25,706 bases of DNA, taken from assembly GCA_963844845.1 (NCBI GenBank), contig CAWJPW010000007.1:1-25706 (forward strand). Reading direction: 5' to 3'. Shown piece after piece: positions 1 through 7,722 of the stretch (positions are counted from its first letter, which is position 1; the number at the start of each line of letters is the position of its first letter). The stretch comes from CAWJPW01 sp963844845. GTDB taxonomy: Bacteria > Acidobacteriota > Thermoanaerobaculia > Thermoanaerobaculales > Sulfomarinibacteraceae. The notes below the pieces were generated by a model. The model made no database searches. It was not told where the DNA came from and was given only the letters and a program-made list of their open reading frames with translations. The translations under genes and the position numbers were made by a program.

Positions 1-331
1 GCTCCGCTCAGGGTGACAGGGTTCGGGTTGGGGCGGCAGGGGCAGGGGCAGGAGGGGCAGGGGCAGCGGCAGGGGCAGCGGGGCGGGGGTGGGGGCGAGG
101 GTCGCGGGCGGCCCGGAGGAGGTGGCATCCGGCGGGAGGGGCGTCGTTGACGGCCGCCGCCGCCGCCCCCTTCGCGAACCCGCCAACGGGCACCGGTGTC
201 CGGAGCCCTCCACGACGGGCTCCTGCCGAGCGCCCCCGCGGGGCAAAGCGCGAGCGATTCTGCCAGGCTGGAGCTTTCGGTGAGCGTTGACGGGCTGTGG
301 CGCCGGGAGCGCTGCACGCCGGGGAGGCCCG
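1..331. other. Non-coding G-rich leader region before the arsenosugar cluster
   Basis: I see no credible gene here. Open frames on both strands are low-complexity (Arg/Pro/Ala/Gly-rich) and have no ribosome binding site. The first 20 bases (GCTCCGCTCAGGGTGACAGG) resemble the dispersed CTCAGGGTGACA-type intergenic repeat that I remember from several high-GC and environmental genomes; this is recollection, not a search. The arsenite methyltransferase ArsM that usually accompanies the next two genes is not in this stretch, so it must lie further upstream or elsewhere in the genome. Confidence 0.6.
30..98 (+). repeat. G-rich GGGGCA/GGGGCAG short tandem repeat
   Basis: The plus strand has repeated GGGGCA(G) units interrupted by GCGGCA and GGAG, ending in runs of five Gs. 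Many G-tracts of three or more bases lie within about 70 bases, so the plus strand could form G-quadruplexes and the minus strand i-motifs. It may simply be replication slippage. It precedes the AhpD-like gene by about 230 bases. Confidence 0.6.
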
Positions 332-661
332 ATGGTGCACTACTACAAGTCGGACCACCTGGCCCACTTCGGCGACATCGCCGAGGGCAACGACGAGCTC
401 GCCAGGAAGTTCCTCGACTACTACGGATCGGTGTTCGCCGATGGGGCGCTCACGGTCCGGGAGAAGGCGCTCATCGCGCTGGCCGTGGCCCACGCCCTGC
501 AGTGCCGGTACTGCATCGACGCGTATCCAGGAGTGCCTCGAGCAGGGTCCGACCTCGAGCAGATGACCGAGGCGGTGCACGTGTCCACCGCGATCCGCGG
601 CGGCGCGTCGCTGGTCCACGGCCTGCAGATGCTCGAGCATGTGACCAAGTCCTCCATGTGA
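332..661 (+). CDS. Arsenosugar biosynthesis-associated AhpD-like peroxidase (carboxymuconolactone decarboxylase fold)
   Basis: This 109-residue all-helical CMD/AhpD-like protein keeps the redox pair CRYC (residues 59-62), followed by IDAY and later EAVHVSTAIRGGASLVHG. These match the small peroxidase-like proteins encoded beside ArsS in arsenosugar loci. The ATG at 332 is chosen because GGGGAGG ends six bases upstream. The exact biochemical role in the family is unproven; a thiol-disulfide or peroxidase function is inferred from the CxxC. The stretch from about 525 to 547 is odd. Read one frame over it gives QECLEQG, the segment with a further Cys that I expect after IDAY. Here the protein instead reads PGVPRAG and is one residue short. 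This looks like a 2-base loss followed by a 1-base loss that restores frame. arsS follows 97 bases downstream. Confidence 0.85.
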   Translation: MVHYYKSDHLAHFGDIAEGNDELARKFLDYYGSVFADGALTVREKALIALAVAHALQCRYCIDAYPGVPRAGSDLEQMTEAVHVSTAIRGGASLVHGLQMLEHVTKSSM

Positions 662-758
662 GCACAACAGGGCGTGGAGCCGACACGCGACCGCCCGACC
701 GGGACGCGAGGGGGCACCGGCGTTCCGTGTGGATGACCCGACAGTGAAGGAGTGATTG

Positions 759-1899
759 ATGAGTGATGCCGTCCGCGACGCCGATGAGAGTCACGGCCTG
801 GATGCGGAGCTCCAGAGGCCCGAGGCCGGACCGCGAAGGACCACATCGCTGCGCTCCCGCCACCTGCCTCTGGCCTCCCCGGAGCGTCAGATCGCGCTCC
901 TCGACGGCCTCGACCTGGCCGACGCGCCGCACGGCGGGGACTTCGACACCGCGGTGCTGGCGGCGACGGGCGCGGCCCTCACCGCGGCCGCCATCGAGAT
1001 CTCCAGATCAACCTCGGCAAGCTGTGCAACATGACCTGCCGGCACTGCCACGTCGACGCCGGCCCCGACCGCTGGGCCGAGGAGATGAACCTGGAAACGG
1101 TCGAGGCCTGCCTCGGCGCCCTCGACCGCACCGCGGCCCACACCGTCGACCTCACCGGCGGGGCACCGGAGCTCAACCCCCACTTCCGCTGGCTGGTGGA
1201 CGAGTGCGTGGCCCGGGCGAGCACGTGATCGATCGCTGCAACCTCACGGTGCTGCTGCTCAAGCGCTGTGCCGACCTGCCCGAGTGGCTCGCCGAGCGCG
1301 GCGTGGAGGTGGTCTGCTCGCTGCCCCATTACCGGCGTCGCAACACCGATGCCCAGCGCGGCGACGGGACCTTCGAGAAGTCCATCACGGCGCTCGGAAT
1401 GCTCAACCGGGCCGGGTACGGCCAGGGTGACCCCCATCGCCGGTTGACTCTGATGGTGAACCCCACCGGCGCCTTCCTCGCCGGCAACCAGTGCGCCATG
1501 GAGCGGGAGTGGAAGGAGGGGTTGCAGCGCGAGCACGGCGTCGGCTTCGACCGGCTGATCACGCTCAACGACCTGCCCATCGCCCGCTACCTGGAGTGGC
1601 TCGAGGCGAGCGGCAACACGCAGCGCTACATGGAGCTGCTGGTGAGCTCGTTCAATCCCGCGACGGTGGCCGGAGTGATGTGCCGGAACACCCTCTCGGT
1701 GGGGTGGGACGGGCGCCTGCACGACTGTGACTTCAACCAGATGCTCGACCTCGAGGTGACCCCCGCCGACGGCGGACGCATGGACGTCCGCAGCTTCGAC
1801 CCGGCGCGCCTCGAGGGCAGGCGGATCGTCACCGGCCGGCACTGCTTCGGGTGTACCGCGGGAGCCGGGAGCTCCTGCGGAGGCGCGCTGGACAGCTAA
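759..1899 (+). pseudogene. arsS: Arsenosugar biosynthesis radical SAM protein ArsS, broken by two single-base losses
   Basis: The family is thought to transfer an adenosyl-derived group from SAM to methylated arsenic on the way to arsenosugars. Three consecutive frames join into one protein of about 380 residues: an N-terminal part (759 to about 1003), the SPASM/Cys-rich partner's radical SAM core (about 1003-1217), and the remainder (about 1217-1899). The core has CNMTCRHC, a CxxxCxxC iron-sulfur motif, then HVDAGP and LTGGAPELNP. The last part starts HVIDRCNLTVL and ends in HCFGCTAGAGSSCGG, the C-terminal Cys-rich motif. AAGGAG sits six bases before the ATG at 759. The breaks fall at CTCC (about 1001-1004) and CCCGGG (1212-1217); one base added at each restores the family sequence. 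Either sequencing error or recent inactivation would explain this. The TGA at 1226-1228 is out of the true frame. Confidence 0.85.
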
Positions 1900-1962
1900 C
1901 AGGAACAATTCCGTTGCACGCCGCGTTGCCGCCTCCGAGTCGGTAGCTGAAAGGGGAGGCAC

Positions 1963-2937
1963 ATGGCGGTGGCGCAGCAAGTTGCCGAGGCGATCCTGGC
2001 GCCGGAGGAGTGCGATGCGGTAGCGGCCGAAGTGCGCAAGGGGCTGACCGCGTGGCCTCCTCGGCTGCCCTCCAAGCTCTTCTACGACGACCGTGGCAGC
2101 CGCCTCTTTGAAGAGATCACGCACCTTCCCGAGTACTACCAGACCCGCATCGAGGTGGCGATCCTGGCGGCAACGGCAGATGCCATCGTCGCCGCCGCCC
2201 GCCCCCGCGAGCTCGTGGAGTTCGGCGCGGGGAGCGGACGCAAGATTCGTCTCCTGCTCGATGCCATGGAGCGGGCCGGGGTGCGCGAGCGCTGTGTCCT
2301 CCTGGACATCAACGAGCTCTACGTCCGCCGCGCGGCCGCCGGGCTGCGCGAGGCCTACCCGGGCCTTGACGCCGGTGGCGTGGTCGGTGACTTTCTCACC
2401 GAAACCGGGAAGGTCGGGTCCGGGCGCGATCGCATGGCCCTCTTTCTCGCAGGCACCATCGGCAACCTCGAGCCGGAGGTTGTGGACCGGTTCCTCAAGA
2501 GCGTGGCGCAGACGCTGAGCCCGGGGGAGCACTTCCTGGTGGGTCTCGACCTGGTCAAGGACCCGGCGACCCTCGAGGCGGCCTACAACGACGCGGCGGG
2601 GGTGACTGCGGCCTTCAACCTGAACATCCTGCGGGTGCTCAATCGCCGCCTCGGGGCAGACTTTCCGCTCTCGGCCTTCGCCCACGTCGCGTTCTACGAC
2701 CGCGCCAGGTCGCGCATCGAGATGCGCCTGCGGGCCAGACGGCCGGTGAGGGTGCGGGTACCGGCGTGCGCTCTCGATCTGGAGTACGAGGCGGGGGACG
2801 AGATTCGCACCGAGATCAGCACCAAGTACACCAGAGAGTCGCTGCACTCGACGATCGAGGGGACCGGCTTCGAGCTCGCCGAGTGGTACACCGACGACGC
2901 AGAGCGCTTCGCCCTGGCACTGCTGCAACGAAGATGA
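1963..2937 (+). CDS. egtD: L-histidine N-alpha-methyltransferase (EgtD family)
   Basis: EgtD trimethylates the alpha-amino group of histidine with SAM to give hercynine, the first step of ergothioneine synthesis in the cytosol. The 324-residue protein has the usual family length. Visible features are PEYYQTR (residues 56-62), the SAM-binding EFGAGSG (86-92), LLDIN (113-117), GTIGN (164-168, the Asn of the histidine site) and TEIS (283-286, the Glu/Ser that hold the histidine amino group). The ATG at 1963 follows AAAGGGGAGG. No EgtB-type sulfoxide synthase lies nearby, so the locus alone would make only hercynine; partners may be elsewhere. It follows arsS by 63 bases in the same direction and could be co-transcribed. 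The histidine-site residues support true EgtD rather than a diverged paralogue. Confidence 0.92.
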   Translation: MAVAQQVAEAILAPEECDAVAAEVRKGLTAWPPRLPSKLFYDDRGSRLFEEITHLPEYYQTRIEVAILAATADAIVAAARPRELVEFGAGSGRKIRLLLDAMERAGVRERCVLLDINELYVRRAAAGLREAYPGLDAGGVVGDFLTETGKVGSGRDRMALFLAGTIGNLEPEVVDRFLKSVAQTLSPGEHFLVGLDLVKDPATLEAAYNDAAGVTAAFNLNILRVLNRRLGADFPLSAFAHVAFYDRARSRIEMRLRARRPVRVRVPACALDLEYEAGDEIRTEISTKYTRESLHSTIEGTGFELAEWYTDDAERFALALLQRR

Positions 2938-3056
2938 CCCGCTGCCGTCCATCCGGCAGGAAGTGAACGGCGCTGCGCGAGCCCATCGCCCGGGAAGAAG
3001 CGCCTGCCGGGCGGTCCGCTCGCCCACGCCCCGTCGCCTTGAACCTCGCCGGCACC

Positions 3057-6000
3057 TCAGTCTGGGGGCGACTCCCCCGGCTCCCGCAGGTTCTCGACGA
3101 TCCGCTCATCGGCGAAGGACGCCTCCATCGTGATCTCGCCGTCGGAGGCGGCGCCCGCGAGGTCAGCGCGCAGGCGGGCGGCTAGGGCCGCAGGATCGTC
3201 TCCGCGCGCACCGACGATCCCCACCCAGGCGTCGCGGCCGCTACGCTTGGCGGCGTACATGCAGTGGTCGGCGAGGGCGACGACGGCCTCCCAATCGGGA
3301 TGAGAGGGCTCCCCTTCGATCAGCGGGTAGGGTGCGAAGCCCGCCGAGCAGGTCACCGCAACCTCGGCACCGCCCTCGATTGGCGTTGCGGCCGAGCGGA
3401 GGAGGCGCCGGACTCGTTCGGCGATGGCCGGACCTTCCGCGCGCCGGCTGGAGCGCGCCACCAAGAGAAACTCCTCGCCGCCCCAGCGCAGCACGGTGTC
3501 GCCCTCGCGCACGGCCACCCGAAGCAGCTCGCACACGTGTTGGAGGACCTGGTCGCCGGCGGCGTGGCCGTAGCGGTCGTTGATCTCCTTGAAGCGATCG
3601 ATGTCGACGATGAAGAAGAGCAGCTCGGGGCGGCCGGCAGGCGGATGACGCCGCCCGGAGCCGTGCGCGGTACGGATCTGTTTCAGCTCCTCGGGCAGGG
3701 TCAGCGCGAGGAAACGCCGGTTGCGGGCGCCGGTGAGGGGATCGGTGACGCTCATATCCGAAAGCGCGAGGTTCGCCTCCTCCAGCTCGCGGGTGCGCCG
3801 GGCGACCAGGGCCTCCAGCTCGACGTTGCTGCGGCGCAGCGCGCGCAGACGGAGCTGGATGCCGCCGTAGACGAGGGCGATCCCGGCGAGCCCGTAGAGG
3901 GCCAGCGCCCACCAGGTCTCCCAGCTCGAGCGGCGGATGCGGAAGGGAAAGACGACCGGGCCGCTGATGTTGCCGGCGGAGTCTCGGCCCCAGACCTCGA
4001 ATGTGTAGCGCCCGGACGCGAGGTTGGTGAACTCCCGCGTGGTCTCGCTGCGCCAGCGCGTGGGCGCATCCTCGAGTCCCACCAGCTGGCTGCGGTAGCG
4101 GGTCGAGGCGCTGCTGAAGAAGGTCACCAGGGTGTAGTGGAACTGCACTCGGTTCAGGTCGTGGCTCAGCATTTGGCCGCGGGCGATCGGATGGTCGTGC
4201 CCCAAGGTCACTGCGCGGTCGATGTAGAGCGGTTTGGGTTGGCGGTCGGGCACCTCGTGGCGGGGGTCGAGCATCGCCGCCCCCTGCACCGTGCCCACCC
4301 AGATCCGCCCCAGGTGGTCGATCATGGACGCGCCGAAGCTGCACTCTCGGCTCGGCAGCCCGTCGTCGGTGGTGAAGGCAGAGACGGCCACATCGGCTGG
4401 CCCCCGGGGGTGGAGTCGTCGCGGCGTGAGACGGGCGACCCCGCGGTTGGTGGTGAGGTAGAGGCGTCCCTGGCGGTCCCCCTCGATGCGGTAGATCACC
4501 GCATTGGGAATCGCGGGACTTGTGGTGTCGTCCAGCGTGCTCCATGTGAGCGGCTCGACGTCGGGATCGGTCCACGAAAGGCCGGCCCCGGTACCGACCC
4601 ACAGCGTGCGGCGGCCGTCGGAGGTGCGCGTGACGTGGAGGCTGCGGACCACGTCGTTGGGGAGGCCGCTGCGGCGGTTGAAGATCGACCACTGGCCGTG
4701 GCTGCGCCTCGCGAGGCCGCCGTTGGTGGCCACCCAGAGGGTTCGGCTGCCGTCCGGGTCGTCGGTCTCGAGCAGCGCCTCCACGCGGTTGTCAGGCACG
4801 CCGTTCACCGCCGTGAGACGGCCGTGATCGAGGCGTGCGAGACCACCGCCGTAGGTTCCTATCCAGAGAGATCCACCTTCAGCGGCCGGCTCCTGGAGCA
4901 GCGCCACCACGGCGTTGTGGGGGAGGCCGTCGGCCGTGGTCCAGGTCCGCCAGCGCCCGTTCTCGAGGCGCGCGAGCCCCTGGTTGGTCCCGGCCCAGAG
5001 AACGGCTCGGCCCTGGTTGTCGGTTCCCTCCAGGAGAGAGAAGACCGAGTTGTCCGGAAGACCCGAGGTGCGGTCGTAGAGCCGCCAATGGCCGTCCTCG
5101 AGACGAGCGAGCCCGCCGTCGGCGGTACCGAACCAGTAGGTGTGTCCACCGTCTGCGGCCGTGCTCTCCAGGAGACTCATGACCGAGTTGTCGGGCAGGC
5201 CCGCACTCTCGTCGAGGGAGATCCAGTCGCCGAGCTTGAGGCGGGCGAGGCCGGTGAGGGTTCCCACCAGGAGAAGACGGGTCCCGGCGGGTCCGCCCAC
5301 GGGCAGGAGGCTGTAGACGAAGTTGCTCGGCAGGCCCGCCGGCAGCCCCACCTGGGTCCACGTGTGGCCGTCGAAGCGGGCGAGACCGCCTCCCTCGGTG
5401 CCCAGCCACAGGGTGCTTGCGCCGTCCGGCCCCCGCGACTCCGTCATGCAGGTGACCGCGTCCGCCGGCAGGCCGTCGGCGCGGGTGAAACGACGCCAAC
5501 GCCCTCGCGCCAGACGGGCGGCGCCTCCCTCGGTCCCCACCCACAGCGCCTTGTCCCCGGCACGGTACACGCTGAGCACGCGGTCGCTGGGGAGCGCGTC
5601 GGGGGCGCTGAAGTGAGCCCACCTGCCCGCGGAGAAGCGGAAGAGTCCGCGACCGTAGGTCCCGACCCAAACCACCGGGCCGGCGCCTGGCTGCGCTTCC
5701 ACCAGAAGCGACAGAACGGCGGCCTGACCGGGGCCGTTCCGGTCGGCCACCGGCTGGACCTTCCCGTCGGCGAGGATGGCCAGGCCCCGGGATGTGCCGA
5801 CCCAGAGCTCGGTGCGGCCCCCTCGGTTCACCTCGGCCAGTGCGCGCACCTGGTCGCTGCGGAGGCCGGACGACGTGTCGAAGTCCGACCAATTGCCGTC
5901 GTGGAGCTTCTGGACGCCGGCGCCCTCGGTGCCGAACCAGAGGCTGCCGTCGGCTCCGGAGACGACGACGCGAGGCCAGTTGGAGCGGGAGCGCTCGGGC

Positions 6001-6326
6001 ATGTCCACCACCGCCCAGTGCTGCCCGTCGTAGGACGCGGCGCCATCGCGGGTACACACCCAGAGGTAGCCGCGGATGTCGAGGGTCATGGACTCCACGG
6101 AACTCTGCGGCAGGCCGTCGCGGTCGGTGTCGACCTCGAAGGCGAGCCGGCCGAGAGTGGCGGGATCGATCTCGACGGCGGCCCGGGATACCGCGGGCAC
6201 GATCAGCAAGGTGAGAACGATTGCAGCCTGGAGACCTCGGAGCAGCAGCGGGTACCGTGAACGCAGGGCGCGACCTCCTCCGCACGAAACCCGTCCATGG
6301 TAGCCGGCATTTCTCGGCAGCACCAC
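3057..6326 (-). CDS. Membrane diguanylate cyclase with a periplasmic two-component-type propeller sensor (Reg_prop x14, Y_Y_Y, TM, GGDEF)
   Basis: This is a likely one-protein sensor that makes cyclic di-GMP. From the GTG at 6326 (1089 residues): signal peptide ending near residue 49 (VSRA|AVEID), fourteen propeller blades marked by LWVGT-like motifs followed by GLARL (two seven-bladed units), a Y_Y_Y domain (about 735-798), one membrane helix (about 805-826), a coiled coil (828-856) and a GGDEF domain (about 858-1035). The active site reads GGEEF (949-953), and RxxD lies five residues before it (REGD), the product-inhibition I-site. Both VDID metal ligands are present, so it should be active. 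The start is uncertain: GTG 6326 has only AGGA upstream. A CTG at 6266 sits seven bases after GGAGGAGG and would give an ideal signal peptide. An ATG at 6298 would need one extra base. The longer open frame overlaps the opposite-strand SDR gene and is unlikely. Confidence 0.9.
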   Translation of the reverse strand: MVLPRNAGYHGRVSCGGGRALRSRYPLLLRGLQAAIVLTLLIVPAVSRAAVEIDPATLGRLAFEVDTDRDGLPQSSVESMTLDIRGYLWVCTRDGAASYDGQHWAVVDMPERSRSNWPRVVVSGADGSLWFGTEGAGVQKLHDGNWSDFDTSSGLRSDQVRALAEVNRGGRTELWVGTSRGLAILADGKVQPVADRNGPGQAAVLSLLVEAQPGAGPVVWVGTYGRGLFRFSAGRWAHFSAPDALPSDRVLSVYRAGDKALWVGTEGGAARLARGRWRRFTRADGLPADAVTCMTESRGPDGASTLWLGTEGGGLARFDGHTWTQVGLPAGLPSNFVYSLLPVGGPAGTRLLLVGTLTGLARLKLGDWISLDESAGLPDNSVMSLLESTAADGGHTYWFGTADGGLARLEDGHWRLYDRTSGLPDNSVFSLLEGTDNQGRAVLWAGTNQGLARLENGRWRTWTTADGLPHNAVVALLQEPAAEGGSLWIGTYGGGLARLDHGRLTAVNGVPDNRVEALLETDDPDGSRTLWVATNGGLARRSHGQWSIFNRRSGLPNDVVRSLHVTRTSDGRRTLWVGTGAGLSWTDPDVEPLTWSTLDDTTSPAIPNAVIYRIEGDRQGRLYLTTNRGVARLTPRRLHPRGPADVAVSAFTTDDGLPSRECSFGASMIDHLGRIWVGTVQGAAMLDPRHEVPDRQPKPLYIDRAVTLGHDHPIARGQMLSHDLNRVQFHYTLVTFFSSASTRYRSQLVGLEDAPTRWRSETTREFTNLASGRYTFEVWGRDSAGNISGPVVFPFRIRRSSWETWWALALYGLAGIALVYGGIQLRLRALRRSNVELEALVARRTRELEEANLALSDMSVTDPLTGARNRRFLALTLPEELKQIRTAHGSGRRHPPAGRPELLFFIVDIDRFKEINDRYGHAAGDQVLQHVCELLRVAVREGDTVLRWGGEEFLLVARSSRRAEGPAIAERVRRLLRSAATPIEGGAEVAVTCSAGFAPYPLIEGEPSHPDWEAVVALADHCMYAAKRSGRDAWVGIVGARGDDPAALAARLRADLAGAASDGEITMEASFADERIVENLREPGESPPD

Positions 6327-6468
6327 TTGGTCCTGCGGAGATTGAGGCCCTGCGCGGGAGCATGCAGCATCGCAGTGCGGGTGCACGCGACCGGGAATGG
6401 GTGGCGGCTCATGCGCGCTCTTCAAGCCAGCCGCGGAGAATCGAGGCTGCGGCGCGGAGGGAGGAAGC

Positions 6469-7131
6469 ATGGGAAAGACCGTCATCACCGGAGCCAACCG
6501 GGGGATCGGACTCGAGCTGGTGCGGCAGCTTGCCGAGCGGGGCGCCGAGGTGGTCGCCGTGTGCCGACATCGATCAGTGGAGCTCGACGCGCTCGGTGTC
6601 GAGGTCGAGGAGGGCATCGATGTGTCTCGGGACCACTCCGGTACGGAGCTCGCCCGTCGGCTCGATGGCGCTCCGGTGGACCTGCTCGTCAACAACGCGG
6701 GGATCCTCAGCAAGGAGAGTCTCGACGACCTGGACTTCGATCGTATTCGGAGACAGGTGGAGGTGAACGCTCTCGGGCCACTCCGCATCACGGCGGCGCT
6801 TCTTCCCAACCTGCAGGAAGGCTCCAAGGTCGCGCTGGTGACCAGTCGAATGGGATTCATCGCCGACAACGGCTCAGGAGGCAGCTACGGCTACCGCATG
6901 TCGAAGGCGGCCTTGAACATGGCCGGCAAGTCGCTGGCGGTTGACCTGAAGGGGAGGGGCGTTGCGGTCGTGGTTCTCCATCCCGGATACGTGCGGACGG
7001 ACATGACGGGGGGCGGCGGGAACCTCGAGCCGGCTGAGGCAGCCCGTGGGCTCATCGCCCGCATCGACGAGCTCGATCTCGCGAGCTCGGGCAGCTTCCG
7101 CCACTCCAACGGGGAGCCGCTACCGTGGTGA
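6469..7131 (+). CDS. Short-chain dehydrogenase/reductase (classical SDR)
   Basis: This 220-residue NAD(P)-dependent oxidoreductase has all classical SDR motifs: TGANRGIG (residues 7-14) for the dinucleotide, NNAG (75-78), the catalytic Ser in TSRMG (about 126) and YRMSK (142-146) as the YxxxK. HPGYVRTDM (171-179) is the usual segment after the active site and recalls the C-factor/CsgA-like and sniffer-like subgroup. The substrate cannot be read from sequence. The ATG is preceded by GGAGGGAGGAAGC, a strong ribosome binding site. It lies head-to-head with the diguanylate cyclase gene on the other strand, leaving about 140 bases for two promoters. The next confident gene in the same direction begins 187 bases later and has its own promoter-like sequence, so this gene is probably monocistronic. 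Confidence 0.92.
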   Translation: MGKTVITGANRGIGLELVRQLAERGAEVVAVCRHRSVELDALGVEVEEGIDVSRDHSGTELARRLDGAPVDLLVNNAGILSKESLDDLDFDRIRRQVEVNALGPLRITAALLPNLQEGSKVALVTSRMGFIADNGSGGSYGYRMSKAALNMAGKSLAVDLKGRGVAVVVLHPGYVRTDMTGGGGNLEPAEAARGLIARIDELDLASSGSFRHSNGEPLPW

Positions 7132-7164
7132 TTACCCGGGGTGCGAGTGTGAAGGAGGATTCCC

Positions 7165-7254
7165 GTGACCCTCGAGCTGGACGAGCCGACGCCACGAGAG
7201 TGCCGTGGCGGGCCCTCCCCGAGGCTGCGGGAGGGACTGATTCCGCTCTGGTAA
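7165..7254 (+). CDS. Possible 29-residue small ORF with a strong ribosome binding site
   Basis: A GTG at 7165 is preceded by GAAGGAGGATTCCC, a near-ideal Shine-Dalgarno sequence, and is followed by 29 codons to a TAA. The peptide begins VTLELDEPTPRE and ends EGLIPLW. It matches nothing I recognise and has no membrane helix. A 7-bp hairpin (7213-7219 with 7229-7235) sits inside it. It lies between the SDR gene and the STAS gene and may be a real small protein, a leader, or chance. The only positive evidence is the ribosome binding site. Confidence 0.25.
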   Translation: MTLELDEPTPRECRGGPSPRLREGLIPLW

Positions 7255-7262
7255 TTGCTCAG

Positions 7263-7291
7263 TTGGTGCGGCTTCCGTTGTGCAGTACACT
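7263..7291 (+). promoter_or_regulatory. Sigma70-like promoter for the STAS gene
   Basis: TTGGTG (7263-7268) and TACACT (7286-7291) are separated by exactly 17 bases. The -10 box matches the consensus at four of six positions and the -35 box at its first three. Transcription would start near 7298, leaving a leader of about 20 bases that includes AGGAGG before the ATG at 7319. Local base composition is less GC-rich than its surroundings, which supports a promoter. Confidence 0.45.
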
Positions 7292-7318
7292 TGAAACGGA
7301 AACACCAGGAGGTCCGTG

Positions 7319-7657
7319 ATGAAGATCGACACACGACGGATTGGCGATGTGACGATTCTTGATCTCAACGGTAAGCTGACAATCGGCGAGGGCGACGTGC
7401 GCCTCCGGGGCGAGCTCCTCGACCAGCTCGAAGTGGGGCACAACAAGCTTCTGGTCAACCTGAACCTGGTGAAGACCATCGACTCCTCGGGCCTGGGCGA
7501 GCTGATCCGCTGCAAGGCCACCGCCGCCCAGCACGCCGCTCAGCTCAAGCTGATCAACGTGAACCTGGGGATCTACAAGCTGTTGACGATGTCGCAGCTC
7601 ATCGGTGTGTTCGAGATGTTCGACGACGAGGAGAAGGCGATCGCCAGCTTTTCGTAG
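7319..7657 (+). CDS. STAS-domain protein, anti-anti-sigma factor antagonist type
   Basis: The single 112-residue STAS domain matches SpoIIAA/RsbV-type proteins, which bind an anti-sigma kinase when unphosphorylated and release the sigma factor. The diagnostic loop is IDSSGLGEL, with D55-S56-S57-G58; one of these serines is the expected phosphorylation site (known of the family). AGGAGG lies six bases before the ATG at 7319, which favours it over the GTG three bases earlier. No RsbW-like kinase, PP2C phosphatase or sigma gene is in the window, so the partners are encoded elsewhere. Solo STAS genes of this kind are common in Acidobacteriota and deltaproteobacteria and may instead serve a signalling or lipid-transport complex. 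Confidence 0.9.
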   Translation: MKIDTRRIGDVTILDLNGKLTIGEGDVRLRGELLDQLEVGHNKLLVNLNLVKTIDSSGLGELIRCKATAAQHAAQLKLINVNLGIYKLLTMSQLIGVFEMFDDEEKAIASFS

Positions 7658-7722
7658 TCGGGGGTTGCGCCAGCACCTGCGGCGACGGCGGATCCACCCG
7701 CCATTGCGGCCTCGTGCGAGGC

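Noticed and set aside
1226..1228. In-frame TGA in the ArsS core segment as a selenocysteine codon (some ArsS proteins are selenoproteins)
   Set aside because: The family sequence resumes in another frame just before this TGA (GEHVIDRC), so it is not read in the true frame. No Cys is expected at that place.
2946..2962. Hairpin CTGCCG...CGGCAG after egtD as an intrinsic terminator
   Set aside because: It has only a six-base stem and no T-run on either strand.
979..3027. Minus-strand open frame of 682 codons
   Set aside because: It lies antisense to arsS and egtD, has Arg/Gly/Glu-rich low-complexity composition and no ribosome binding site or motif. Long antisense frames are normal in DNA this GC-rich.
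3264..6260. Plus-strand open frame of 998 codons
   Set aside because: It is the shadow of the propeller/GGDEF gene. Its apparent repeats mirror the propeller blades.
6327..6869. N-terminal extension of the diguanylate cyclase gene to an ATG at 6869
   Set aside because: It would run antisense through the SDR gene, is Ser/Arg-rich, and would bury the signal peptide.
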